From the NCBI GenBank assembly GCA_033558025.1, contig JAUCEF010000017.1:62001-126000 (forward strand): a DNA stretch of 64,000 bases. Reading direction: 5' to 3'. This document shows positions 52,851-63,940 of this stretch, one piece after another (the stretch's first letter is position 1; each line of letters starts with the position of its first letter). The notes beneath the pieces were generated by a model that saw nothing but the letters and a program-made list of their open reading frames with translations, was not told the origin of the DNA and searched no databases. The translations under genes and the position numbers were made by a program. This DNA is from Phytophthora sp. 'mugwort'. Taxonomy: Eukaryota > Oomycota > Peronosporomycetes > Peronosporales > Peronosporaceae.

Positions 52851-53093
52851 CGGGGGTCAAGGGCTATCCTGAACGGACTACCGCACTCGACCAGGTGCGG
52901 CTTCTGCTGCCACCGCTTCTAGGGAGTCGCTCAATACGTCGGTGGCTCCCAAAACTTCACTGGATGCTCCTGCATCCCGGCGACCCTTTCGGAAGCCCCA
53001 GTTCCGTGCAGAGGTAGGAACATCACTCACCTATGCTCTGCCAGTAACTGCGGGTCGGCTGGCGCCGACGGCTTTTTTTTTTCGCCAATCGAT

Positions 53094-53657
53094 TCATGGC
53101 TCATGTTTCTCGAGCCAGGGCATGCCCAGGATCAAGTCATACTTGTCCATCTCTAGGACAGTAAACTGCTCCATGCTGTCGAAGTCCTCGAACTTCACAG
53201 CTAGATCCACATGGATCTTGGAAACAGTATTCACCGTTCTGTCGGCCAGTTGTACCGACACTATCATGTTGCCTTTGCTTTCTCGTAAGGAATCCGCCAA
53301 CTTGTTGCTATTCTACGCAGCAGTCCGGCGGCGTACGAAGTTCTTCGACGCCCCGAAGTCTATTAAGACTCGAAAGGGATGGGTATATCCCCGTACACTT
53401 ACGTGTACTACTAGCAGCCCCACGCTGCCCTCCTTTGATTCGAGAGTGCAAAGACTCTCAGGGGCTAATCCTCCATGTTCGCCACCCGCGCACCACTCAT
53501 GAAGACTTAGATCTTCCCCAGTATGGCGCCCCGCTCCTACTGGTGTCCTGCGTTCCCCTGTCCGTGAGGTCGCGGCCTTCGCCAGCGACCCTTGAGCGCG
53601 ATGGGTTTTGGAGGGAAACGCTTTCGTTGCCCCCCCCCCCCCCCGCGGGACAGGCAC
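53094..53657 (-). pseudogene. Element Y zinc-knuckle region and protease
   Basis: The 53313-53657 frame ends in RVLIDFGASKNFVRRRTAA, the protease active site with D-F-G in place of D-S-G. It continues after a shift as VQLADRTVNTVSKIHVDLAV and FTVLEMDKYDLILGMPWLEK (53094-53300), the C-terminal half of the retropepsin. A long C-run at 53631-53644 disrupts the zinc-knuckle part. Likely inactive. Confidence 0.8.
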
Positions 53658-53751
53658 ATGCCATGTGCCCTAGCTTACCATTGCTTTAGCAGCGAATATC
53701 ATGCTGCTCAGTGAGCCCAAGTTCCATGGGAACTGGCCCGATCGGGGCCCC

Positions 53752-54467
53752 TCAACTTGGTGTCGCTGCCCTTGGCCACATCACCGCCGGCGTGCGCGCC
53801 TGGCGGTGACTGTACTCCTCTTGGAGGGCAACTTGGATCGTCTCTTCCAGAATATTGGCCTGCACCCGAAATAGCTGGGTGCGGGCCGGTCCTACTTTTA
53901 GGCCGGCCATGAACACCGTCACCTTGATGTGTTCATGGAATGGGTTTTCCACGAGGGATGCGGTGAGCTCCCGCATCATCTGGATGTACTCGTGTAGCTC
54001 ACATCTTCCCTGTTTACATAATAGGAAGCGTGACCGCTGGTGGTACTCATAGTTCGCCGGGAGGAACGCGGCTCTAAGCTGTTCACACAGCTGAGCCCAG
54101 GATGCGAGCATCAAGGCGTTGTCGCTTCCCGCGTATACGCCCAACACTTAGCACACCCGCTAAGGTTGAGAGGTCGAGAGCCACTCGGACGTGCTCCCCG
54201 AAGAGATGAGAGCCGCATCCATTGCGAGCTCTACGTTTCACACCCAGAAGTGTTTCCACCTTCCTTCCCTTCATGAGGGTTTACTTTCAGCCTTAACGGC
54301 TTGGGGTAGACCGGTTTCGGCTCTGCGGCCGTAATTTGCAGGTTGCTCCGAACATGTTCGATGAGCCCCCGCTCATACATGTCGAACACGGTCTCGCGTT
54401 CGACCTGCTCAGCTTGCGTTGACGACGACAAGCTGCACAAGGCATCCATTCCAAAGATGCCAGTCAT
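53752..54467 (-). pseudogene. Element Y gag
   Basis: The N-terminal frame (54231-54467) ends YPKPLRLKVNPHEGKEGGN, the usual lead into the capsid. A shifted middle reads HVRVALDLSTLAGVLS. The 131 aa frame (53752-54147) contains SWAQLCEQLRAAFLPANYEY, RSRFLLCKQGRCELHEYIQM and HEHIKVTVFMAGLKVGPART, the Retrotrans_gag helical domain. Two frameshifts and a stop break the protein. Confidence 0.85.
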
Positions 54468-54569
54468 CTTACGAACGGACTCAAATTGTGAGCCGTTCAG
54501 ATGAGGAAACTCATAACGGTGTTGCTAGGAACAAGATGTTCCAGGTAGTAATCCGCGTAGGCATGGATT

Positions 54570-54586
54570 GACTACAAGTGAGACCA
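54570..54586 (-). other. Primer binding site of element Y
   Basis: The minus strand reads TGGTCTCACTTGTAGTC two bases inside the 5' LTR. Confidence 0.65.
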
Positions 54587-54588
54587 AG

Positions 54589-54949
54589 TGTGACGGGGCA
54601 CACAAACACTCGCGCACAGGAAGTGTGACCTCCGGAGAGTATACAAACTCTTAGAACGGCAGTCACTAGTCCCTGGCCTGTGGGACTGTTACAAAATTAG
54701 GTAGAATTACGACTGAATATATTTAGAGGTGGCCCTCTTTTAATGCGTCTACATACTAACTATTAGTCACCTGTAAGGTTCCCTAGATGTTATCCTATTG
54801 ATTGGCTCTGAGGTCTTTGTCTATATCTGTGGTATCTATCCACGACGTCTTATCGTCGACGTCATAGTGATGTTTAGCGACATCATTAGTGTACTTGGGT
54901 GCACCTGCTCTGAAGAGTGACTTGGCACTCTTCATGTAACCCCGTTACA
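54589..54949 (-). repeat. 5' LTR of element Y
   Basis: 361 bp, pair of 34802-35167; flanked outside by the GATGG duplication. Confidence 0.92.
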
Positions 54950-54954
54950 GATGG
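54950..54954. other. Target site duplication of element Y, right
   Basis: GATGG, identical to 34797-34801. Its ATGG overlaps the likely start codon of the Crypton gene. Confidence 0.85.
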
Positions 54955-57076
54955 CCAGTTATGTGTATGTAAATACAAACACACCGTCAATAGCAAATTT
55001 CCTGCATACCCAGCAATCATCCGACTGCACACCGTTGAATTTTTCCAAGATGAACATTGACGACTTGGCTTCTTCTAACACGAGGAAGGCCAAGGAGAAT
55101 GCGGTAAGATGTTTTATAGTTTTCTGCGTGACGAGGGTGTATTGTTCAAGTATGTGAAGATTTGCATACTGTGTAACAGCGTCCCACATGCGCTGGTGGC
55201 GGTGATGAATAAATTTGGTATACATTTAGCTTTCAAGGAGGGAGGAAGGGTGTCCCGCTGTCGCGGCACTCTGTCATGCAGTACTATCGGCAGGCTAAGA
55301 ACTTGGTTGGATCAGTTCCCTCAGCTTCGTTCATCTGTCGACAAGCGTCTTCTTACGATGGACCAGACGCTTGAGCGGTACTGCAAGACGCGTCCTTCCG
55401 GTGAATTCACGAACAAGGCGCCAGCGTGTACCAAGAGAGGTCTCAAGCAAACGATAGTGTATTTGTATTCTGCAGCTACCACAGCTGCCGACTACCAAGA
55501 CGCTGTGCTTATGTGTCCCCTCTGGTTCCTGTTTGGCCGCGCGTCGGACTTGATGCTCCTCCGCACGACCAACCTGACGACATGGGTAAGCGCGGGCGAA
55601 ATTGTTTTTCGTGTGCTTCATGCGGACGAAGACGTCGGAATAGCGGTGGCTTTCCCTCTTTGCGGACGTTGAGAAGCCCTCTCTTCGCCCATCGCCATTG
55701 CGCTCGCCACGCAGGCTTCACTGACCGTCGCGCTCTTGAGCCAGCTTTCCGGACATATCTGTGCGCGCATCGGTAGTGATGACAGCGACAACGCCGCTGC
55801 TCGATGTGCTCGACCAAAAAGAAGGAAAAAGCAACGCGGAAAAGACACCTGGGGCTTCATCGCAAGCATCGCCGATGGAGGACGTACTGGGTATCCACAG
55901 CTACGTCAGCTACGTCAACCGTTTTCTCGGGCTCGTTGCAAAGAAGGCTGGTTTGACTGAAGCGCTGAAATCACATTCGTTTCGTCGCTGTGGTGCACAG
56001 CACGCAAATGGGTCATCGTCTCTCAGCCCGCAATGGATCTTCGACCGTTGCGCTTGGGCATGACAGCGACAAACAAGGCATTTGCATATTTCTTCAGCAC
56101 ATCGAGTGGGAATCATAAGGTGGCCAAGGTCATCAGCAGCAAGGCTCCCGACACTCAAGTCCCGCTGGCATCATTCAGGAGCTTCGAGGCAGACACCTAG
56201 ACCAAGGTCCGCACTGTGGTTGTGCGCTTGTTCGAATCATGCACTGGAATGGACAAGACGCAATTCAACGTGAAAATCACGGTGAGCGAAGTATTGGCGA
56301 GTGCCTGATCCGATACTATCCTTCAATGAAGGCACTGAACGGGGACGGTCCCATCGTACTGTGTTTGGAAAGTGTGTCGCGGCTCGTGGGTTCTACGTGC
56401 CTGGTCGTCTCACCTGACCTATGGATGCAACGACGCAGACAACCCGGACAATAAAGACATCCGAGACAAACTGGATGGAGAAGAAACACATGACATCATG
56501 AAGGAACATAATGTATTGAGCAAGTAGTTAGTCAGCCTGAGCCAAAAGCTCGAAGCGCGTCTAGCGGATCTGGAGTCCAAGACCGGCAGCACATCGGCAA
56601 ACAAGTGGACCATTGGGCAAGTCAGTGAGGATGGCGACATGCAAGAGCCCCAGAAAAGCGACGTCGTCGAACAACGTTGATTTACCTTAAAGATACACAT
56701 TTGTGTGGTACGCCCAGACGCGCATGTGGAGCTCCTTCGAAGGAGCTGTGAAGAAGAAGAAAGAAGTCCGACCAAACTTCTTGTCCCGTTCATGAATCTT
56801 TCCTCTGGGACGGCTTCACCCTCGAACGAGAAATTGCCACGCAATCGCAACCACGTGCTGACTGCCGGTGCGGTCGCTAAAGATGCACTTTTCGTCTTTC
56901 ATCGAGAGCGGGGCATCAAGTCACGTGGATCTAACGCTGTGTTGAAGCACCTGCCTGGACTCCACAAAGCTGGACACCTCAACAACAAGAATCGCCGCTA
57001 TCAGCAGCTCATTGGCGCTGGGGTTATCGTAGACCCAGTGCCATCATACACGCATGGTATCCTTGCGATGGCGTAG
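54951..57076 (+). pseudogene. Crypton tyrosine recombinase, frameshifted
   Basis: A nearly full-length Crypton protein in pieces. N-terminal helices read LASSNTRKAKENAVRCF (54951-55130), then a core-binding part (55109-55672: MNKFGIHLAFKEG, LTMDQTLERYCKTRPSGEFT). Catalytic box I has Arg in FGRASDLMLL (about 55530). A spacer follows (AIALATQASLTVALLSQL, Lys-rich linker). Box II has SHSFRRCGAQHAN, then SPQWIFDRCAW (55970-56060). After a one-base loss at 56060 come TATNKAFAYFFSTSSGNHKV, with a Tyr that may be the nucleophile, and VRTVVVRLFESCTGMDKTQF. A C-terminal domain (56530-57076) has a coiled coil (LSQKLEARLADLES) and a conserved-looking block (ERGIKSRGSNAVLKHLPGLH, GAGVIVDPVP). Element Y cut it at its 5' end. 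Confidence 0.85.
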
Positions 57077-57429
57077 TCTCACACGTCGCCTGTATATCGA
57101 AGACGAAGCAGAATAAGACAACTTGAATGTCACCCGGGGTTAATTCAATAACGAGAGAGGAAAAACTCAAAATGTGTATGACTTGCGTTAAGAACTCGCT
57201 CTCTCGAATAACAATGTTACCCTCCCAGCACCAAACACAAAGCTTAACCTCCTTACGGAACAGGAATGTTGCCCTTGGCATTATGAACACAAAGTTTACC
57301 CTCGAAGAAATGAGTTTTAACGCACACATTAAACGCAGCACATATGCCCGCACCCGCATAGGTCACGCATCAACACACACACTCGCCAAGCATACAGACA
57401 CACGTACACATGCATAAACAGATTATACA
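57077..57429. other. Non-coding stretch with CA-rich run
   Basis: No gene was recognised. A CA/ACAC-rich segment lies at 57369-57415. Confidence 0.45.
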
Positions 57430-57520
57430 AAAATAATCACCCGGCGGGTATCGAACCCGCGGCTCCGGACATTGCTGCCCGGTGCTCGCCTCGAGATCCG
57501 TGGGGTTGGGGGGGGTTGCG
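57430..57520 (-). other. tRNA-like segment (possible SINE or tRNA pseudogene)
   Basis: The minus strand holds a perfect T-arm, GCGGGTTCGATACCCGC, containing the pol III B box GGTTCGATACC, followed closely by a T5 run (57430-57434) that could act as a pol III terminator. Upstream is a possible variable arm (CCGG...CCGG), but I could not close an acceptor stem with the 5' side (a C-run stands where it should be). It is probably a tRNA-derived repeat or degraded tRNA rather than a working gene. Confidence 0.35.
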
Positions 57521-57620
57521 AAATGAAGAGTGAGCAAATAGTCTTGCTGTCAGTAGGTGTTGTGCATAGTGGGCGAATGAAATATGGCGATGAAGCAGAA
57601 AAACATTGCGTTATATTAAC

Positions 57621-57660
57621 AATCTTAGGTGTAATGCAATTTTTTACTACACCTAAGATT
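57621..57660. repeat. Small inverted repeat
   Basis: AATCTTAGGTGTA (57621-57633) and its exact complement TACACCTAAGATT (57648-57660) with a 14-base loop rich in T. A possible MITE end pair or hairpin. Confidence 0.7.
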
Positions 57661-59197
57661 ATTAATTTTTATTCTGTCTGTCACTGTTGTTTGGCACCTA
57701 ATAGAGGAGCCCGATTTCAAATGGGTGCGCCCACAATTCAATTTGCCGCGCCGGGCGCACATGGCTTAAGCACCTTTTATGTTCGATTTTTGTTTTGTCG
57801 ATGTTATCGGCCCACAGGCTCTTTCAGTCCTTCTCATTAAGCCTGTAGAACGGACCTCGTTGCTCTCACTATTAGCCCCTAGCCTCTTCATGTCTATCCA
57901 TTCCAATAAAATTTATTAGCTATGTGTTTGTCGAGGCAACCGTACCTATTTTTTTGGTACCTGTCGGAAGGGTTGGCGAGATCGGACCTTGGTAGTACGG
58001 CCTGTACGAAGCTTATGGCCTATACCACTTTTGTCAAATCTTCCCGGTCGTTCACATAGAAAATATTTTAGCAAATCACAGTCGGACCACAAACGAATGG
58101 ATTTCCACGACTTTTTCATGCGTCGAAGTAGGGGTTTATTATGTCTTGTTACTCTTAGTACAGTATGATGAGGCTGCACGCGGTAAGGATTGAGGTTATT
58201 TTAACTCCATGTATCTATTTACAATTGACATTAAGATTTTGGTACAGGAAAAAGCTGTTTATTCTTTTCATTTTAAAGGCAAACCGAACAGATATTTTTT
58301 TAAACAAATGAGCTTTCAAATATCCGAAGGGTTCGATTTTAAATTTAGGTACGATATTACACCTTTTCCAGCCGTAGTTCGGTAAGTACCGCTGAAATCC
58401 GTCATGGCCAAATGCAAATCCATGAAGAGCAACTTCAAATCCAGCACTCATCGTAAGACGTGATACTGAAGAGGATATCAGCATTCATGAAATCTAAGAG
58501 GTTTCCGCGCGTTCTGTCGACACACCTTGCGCTTTTACGTGAAGGTGATTAACCTGCAAGACATGCCGGTAGGAAGTTGAAGTTTGCACCGTGCACCATG
58601 CTGTCACGTTTTTTGCTCGACAAATTTTGGCAGCGATTGCGTTTAACAGATAAAATGAATTTGACGTTGCTCTTCGCGAATTTGGAATTGTTCATGATGA
58701 ATATCGTACCGGCACTTGCCGAACTACGGCTGGAAAAGGTGTACTCAATGAAAGAATACTAAATATTTGAATGATTATTGTATTGTGTACGAGTACATGA
58801 TAATGAAAATGATCCGATTTGGCACCGGTATGAGATCCCCGAGAACGACTAATAAAATCAGTATGTCATTAGGCATCTCCCATATAAATAGTATTTTTTT
58901 CATTTTTGAGGTGAGGTCAATTTTGATTGGCGCTTATTCGTCAAAACGAAAATAATTAGGAACCAGTCAGGATGATAGGTCATAACCAACGTCCTTTGTA
59001 GTCTGCGCTTGTATTGAGATTTGTATGGATCACGTTTCTGGCCACAGGCCATATCTTCCGCCGATATGTTCAATACTGCGCGTTACGACCTAAAATTCGA
59101 GTATGTTAATTTTAGTACGATAACGCACCGCCGATATGTGTTAACGCCGGGATTTAGTATTTGCAAGGGGCTACATACACGTGAGCGTTTTTTTTTT
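57661..59197. other. AT-rich region with a larger inverted repeat
   Basis: No gene was recognised. ACACCTTTTCCAGCCGTAGT and following bases at about 58359-58391 return inverted at about 58708-58743 (33-36 bp, few mismatches), about 350 bp apart. The open frame at 57946-58179 (minus) gives no family match. Confidence 0.5.
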
Positions 59198-60333
59198 TTT
59201 TGGCCAACGCGTCCGGTGATAAGCACACGAGGTCAGTATAAAAACTAGGTTAAACAGAATGCTGGTCAAATGCGGGTATGAATGGCTGAAAGATGGGCCG
59301 CGGCCCACCGCTCACAGATCGGGGCGATGGGGGATTAAAGGGCTGGGCCAAGCTGCTGTTGGCACTAGGGAAATCGCTCGACAGGTAGAGCACGCCGACG
59401 ACGAGTTACGTCGTGTTCTAGGCGGCGAATACTCGAACGACCTAGGTGATGGGGCCTGCGCCCAGCTTGTCCGAGCGCGACGTCCGCCGCCTAGTCCGCC
59501 AAGCATCAACGGGTGCTTTTTCGGCTCGACAGCTTTGGTCTGTGTTTAATCTAACCCCCTCTGTAAGGACTATCAAGCTTCCTCTCTTTAATGTTGACTG
59601 CTAAATTTAACAGCACATTGCCGCTGCCGAAAGCTGACACGACTGCGAGGAAGGCATGAGCGTGGAAAATGCTGATGCTGCAAAAGGCAAGGATGTGTAA
59701 GAAAATATTGTTTTTTTAGATGAAATATATGAAATCTTGACGGGCCGGATAATATCCAACAATACTGGCGGGATCTTCGTCGGCCTCCACGCGATAATCG
59801 CCGCCGCCAGGCTGGCGGGTCATGTATGGTGTAGGTGGGCTTCTCCTTCAAGGGAAATACGAAAATTGCATTTCTGACGGGTCGTCAGAACTCCGAGAAC
59901 TAGATCTATACAGTCTCGGAGTTCCTCCTTCCTTTGCGCACCTAAACTATCGCATGCGGTAGGATGGGACCCATGCACACATCTAAAACCAGTATGGCAT
60001 TTTTGGAGGAGCAGGGGGTCCAGGTGCTTGAGTGGACGCCGCGGTCTCCGGACCTGAACCTCATCGAGAACCTCTGGTTGATCCTGACTCGCCGAGTTTA
60101 CCAGATCGGCCGCCTGTTTTCCGCTGTGGCCGAGTTTTGTGTTGCTATTGAGCAGGCATGGCCAAGATCATCCGCTCCCTAATCGATTCGATGCCGCGTC
60201 GCTGCCAGAAGGTGATCGAGAAGAACGGCAACAAGACTTACTATTAATACAAATTGCCTTTGACCATCATTCCGTTTCACTTAGTATTTGTATGCTGAGA
60301 TCGTGTGCGTATCGCTGGACGCGTTGGCCAAAA
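59198..60333 (+). mobile_element. Second Tc1/mariner-like element
   Basis: About 1.14 kb. The ends TTTTGGCCAACGCGTCC (59198 on) and its inverted copy ending at 60333 are identical over 17 bases and alike over about 35. Between them is a decayed transposase. The TA duplication is not obvious because of a T-run at the left end. It is a different family from the element at 5325-6876. Confidence 0.75.
59259..60247 (+). pseudogene. Tc1/mariner transposase of the second element
   Basis: Readable pieces: an HTH-like start (VGTREIARQVEHADDELRRV, 59345-59420), LFSDEKYEILTG near 59715-59750 with the first Asp, a damaged second-Asp region (GPMHTSK instead of DNAPxHTSK) near 59970, and a well-kept end: EEQGVQVLEWTPRSPDLNLI, ENLWLILTRRVYQIGR with the third acidic residue. 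It closes with RCQKVIEKNGNKTYY and TAA at 60247, like the other Tc1 element. Many frameshifts; inactive. Confidence 0.75.
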
Positions 60334-61039
60334 CGTCCACTTATATGTGAGCCCCTGTGTAACCTGCTAACCACCGCGCGTTAGCACATGTGAGAGGTGC
60401 TAGCATACTAAAACCATAATCGAAGCTTATGTCCTAACGCAGTTTTGACCGAGATTGACAGCCAAAGTGGGTGTGCGTAACCACTTGGCGGGCACTGTAA
60501 AAGGTTGGAAGCAACGCGGCTGCTGGAAGAAGCTAATACAGGTCACTAGACCGCTTTGGACCTAGGCCACCACAGTGCGGCTATAGTTTTGACCCGACCC
60601 AAATCGTTTTTTCTGCCGACTGCTCATTAGCTTCTTCGTGATCCTGTTTTTGGTACTTGTTGTATATTGCTTTGCAACGCCTCTTAGGCGCTTATTGTAC
60701 TGGCAGAAAACGAAGGGGCTAGTACGTATGAGCCCGTCACATGGCCAATTTTGAAAAACCTTGGTACGACATTTAGATATGGGGTAAAACCGCCCGTTTT
60801 GAGTATGATTATGCCGTTAAAAATGGCTGAATCATCGCCGTTTTGATGCTACACGCGCTGCAAAAAGGTGTCTCGGAGGCCGCTTTTGTGGGGAAACAGA
60901 TGCTTGCACGGGGATTCCTATTGGCCAAACATCGTGGCTAGTACGGAGCATATGTGAAAACAGGCTTCAAACAAAAAATGTGCGTTTTTGCGAGTTTGTT
61001 AATTCCAGTCGAGCTAAAGCCCATAAAATGAAAGAGGTA
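60334..61039. other. Non-coding stretch, nothing recognised
   Basis: About 700 bases without a recognisable gene; it contains a GGCCAA motif near 60923 and AT-rich runs. No long open frame. Confidence 0.45.
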
Positions 61040-62470
61040 TCATTTACCTTCGTCATCATCATCAGAATTGCAGAGCGGGTCCTCGTCTACTAGTTCACAC
61101 TCTTCAAGTACCGCCATGTACTTCCTCTCGAACCTCAGCATTAACTTGTAGTACTTGCACCAATGCTTAGACTTGATACGAGCAAATTCTACGGTCCGTT
61201 TCGCTGAAAGATCAGCCAGGTTATCAGCGGGGCGTCGGGCTATTCTGTTTTTTACGCGCCCCCAAACCATTCAATGCGTTGGGGTGGTACGGGGGGGGGA
61301 CAGCAGAACATGATCATGCTTCTTCGCGATCCGGTGAGCAACGTACGTAGGCTTAGTCTTGTATATCTTGACGAGCTCCAGTAGTTGAGGTATGAACCAT
61401 CTAGGATCGAAATTAATTCCTACAACATCAGTAGAACTGTAAGTTAGATCATCTCCAGAACATGATGGTTAAAACATTATGCTCACTATTTCTAAACAGC
61501 CATGCTTGTATCTGCCTTGAGGATTCGTCTCGTAGGAGCAGGATCTTCTTGTCTATTATGGTAGCTTGCTCCATCCATATGGATGACACATTTTTCATAC
61601 TACCGAAGAGTCACACACAACTTCGTAAACCATTTTTGAAATAGGGCGGCATCGAAGTTGCCATGATAGTTAGTCGACCTCCAATGGACCAAAGAGCCGG
61701 GTACGAACTCGGCCTGCATGACGTTGCCGCGACGTGTCACGATACCAGCATCTACTATGCATATCCTGATACTATAGCATACGCGATGCAAAATATTAGG
61801 GACATTTAAGAATAAAATGTATTTTTGGTACATGTAACTTCAATGTTTACACCACACCTTCCCTTGCAGTAACTCTGGTCGAGGAAGACCTCGGGATTGA
61901 TGGGGTGATTTCGGATGTCTCTGTTGGATAAGCGTCTCTGTACATACGTGGCTCGAAAGGCTACATTGCCTGTGGTCTCCGCTAGATAGTGACGACTCTG
62001 GCCACGCAAAGGCTTAAATCCCATGTCGTTCACCATATGCTCATCGTGCGCTCATTGTATCGCTTTCCAAGAACGTCCTCTACGTAGTTGCAAATGAGTT
62101 GCGATTTGATCGGCTTGGTAGCTTTATTCTGCGCTGCAACGTCCTCACGAACAACTACGTTGAGGTCGCTCTCGTTGTAGAGCTTCTTGCGGCCGCGTGT
62201 CCGATGGTGAAGTCTACTAGTGAAACATAAGTTTATAAGATAACAGCTTGATTTCACATTATTATACGGTAATCCTACGTAGGCATAAATAGCAGACGTA
62301 CCTCGACGAAATCGGTCTGTGGGTAGATGTTGCATGCCCGAAGAACGCGGAAGATGGGGTTCTTACCAAAGCTAGTTGCCTCGCGAGTACGATGGCGTGA
62401 GTCCCGACCTCCACTTCGGCCTGCTTTTGCCTCTTTGACGACGTAATTGTAGACGTTGATCACAAGGGTG
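61040..62470 (-). pseudogene. IS630/Tc1-superfamily DDE_3-type transposase, broken
   Basis: A transposase family spread in oomycetes, in fragments on the minus strand. The N-terminal DNA-binding part is at 62030-62470 (LDVIKSQLICNYVEDVLGKR-type helices; basic RGRKKLYNESDLNVVVRED). Then come FLDQSYCKG (61860-61890), replacing the usual LDESYC with the first catalytic acidic residue, GIVTRRGNVMQAEFVPGSLV and FDAALFQKWFTKLC (61600-61760), and HMDGASYH with the second Asp near 61565. VAHRIAKKHDHVLLSPPPYHPN follows near 61300-61350, and beyond a small deletion MVWGRVKNRIARRPADNLAD (61040-61270), where the family's PIE/E residue is lost. An acidic tail ends it. Inactive. Confidence 0.65.
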
Positions 62471-63360
62471 TTCTCTTCAGGGGTGAGTTAGTGTCTGCGA
62501 TGCATGGTGCTGGTTTTGTAGTAAAGGTGGCGCTGTTGCTGCTGAGGAGAAACTACGAAACCCCCACTTTCTATTGCGGTACCTCACGCTCTGATCGGCG
62601 CCCCAACAGAGGAGTTATTGGTCTTCGTAATAAGATAATATTTTTGTCGGGATGCGCTGGTCCCATCATTTTCCGCCAGTATAATAGTTAACGTGAAAAA
62701 CTCAAGTGTTGACTGCCAAGTTGCAGGGGCTATTATAATTTCGGCGCGCACTGTTGGTAGTACTACTAAAACCACAAAAGGGGGGCAGCGTTTTTACTAT
62801 CTCCTAGAGAGGGCTAGGTTGCCAGGTCGGTTTCAGCTGCAGCTGCCCTAAAGGCATGCCTTCAAAAATAACGGCTACATCTAAAAAATATATAACGTTC
62901 TTTTAGACTGCATGCCAATGGCTGGGTTTCATTTAGACCCCCCCCCCCCCTGGAGCGCACGCACCTGCTAACCGCACCCGATCCCACCCCGGAATAACCC
63001 GCTGCAATCGCAGCCAGTAAGAGACGCCCCCCACTGCATCAGGAATCGGAGAGGTCTGCCTAGGAAGAAGGGCATGTGTCTCAAGACGATATAGACAGCG
63101 AAAGCAGTTAAGTCTCGCACATCAAAACGTGCTTTACACGCGTTCCTAGTCTAATCGACGAAATCTTATAGTCGTGGGGCGAGTTCGAAACGCCATATAA
63201 AGCTTACTGCAAAAAAGCATTCCAGGTGGATTGCGGCAATAGGTGCTTGGCGGAGAGGATAAATATCTAATTTTTTCTGTGAAGACATATGTAAAAAAAA
63301 AGGACACTACAATTCGGGAATCTCGAAACAAGCGCGTTAGATGGGTCCACACTACAGGGG
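62471..63360. other. Non-coding stretch with C-run
   Basis: No gene was recognised. An 11-12 base C-run lies at 62939-62950 and an A-run at 63291-63301. Confidence 0.45.
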
Positions 63361-63940
63361 GTGGCGAGACGCCTGAGTAAAACTCTTTTTGTACAAATAG
63401 TTCGCGTACTATATCGTTTCTACGAGTCCACGCATGGCGGTAACCATCGCAGCCGTGGAACTCGGAAGCGACCGCGAAGAACTATACGTTCCATCAGCTA
63501 CAAGGTGAAGGCAGTTGGTCACATTTCTACTGACGGTTTGTTTTGGAGGGGTTTATAAACTGTTTTGCGAATTATTATAGCTGCGTATGCTACTTCAGCG
63601 TGACGGAAACTCGCATCATCTCAAGATATATGTCCACGAAAAAACTGGCAACCGTGGCGTTGGGAAGGCACCATACCAGCGGTTACCTCGATACCCGTAT
63701 GAAGCTACCTGAAGAAGATCTCGTCACTGTCAACATGTTTTGGAAAGCCGGCTATTCTCGAAAGAGTTTTTACGTTATATTTGAGACCATACTAACTGTG
63801 AACCTGACAATGTGGATGTGCTCAACCACATTTAGACACTATCGCCAAGCTTGGGTGCGAGGAAGTCGCTGGGACAACATTACCAGATAGAGTCGTGGAA
63901 ACCCGATATCGCTTCTGTGAAAAGGATCATTTTGCTGCAA
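63361..63940 (+). pseudogene. Unidentified coding remnant at the window edge
   Basis: Two open plus frames overlap (63361-63558; 63543-63890). The second gives GYLDTRMKLPEEDLVTVNMF and SFYVIFETILTVNLTMWMCS, then HYRQAWVRGSRWDNITR. The codons look partly protein-like but I recognise no family, and the sequence runs out of the window. It could be another transposon-derived ORF. Confidence 0.2.

Larger units (their letters stand above)
34802..54949 (-). mobile_element. Ty3/Gypsy chromodomain element Y (interrupted)
   Basis: A complete element of about 8.2 kb once the nested Chronos copy is removed. LTRs at 34802-35167 and 54589-54949 are about 90% alike, start TGTGACGG on the plus strand and end CCGTTA[TC]A, and are flanked by GATGG. 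Order on the minus strand: 5' LTR, PBS, gag, zinc knuckle/protease, a repeat-rich linker, RT, RNase H, integrase, chromodomain, then an antisense ORF, polypurine tract and 3' LTR. The nested element breaks pol just before RT (RHEIDL at 51977; GTKYCVTRQ at about 40000), where the family reads RHEIDLVPGTKYCVT. Decayed by stops and shifts. Confidence 0.92.

Noticed and set aside
57369..57415. CA-rich stretch considered as a CRISPR-like or microsatellite array
   Set aside because: Irregular ACAC/GCAC mix with no fixed repeat and spacer; at most a degenerate microsatellite.
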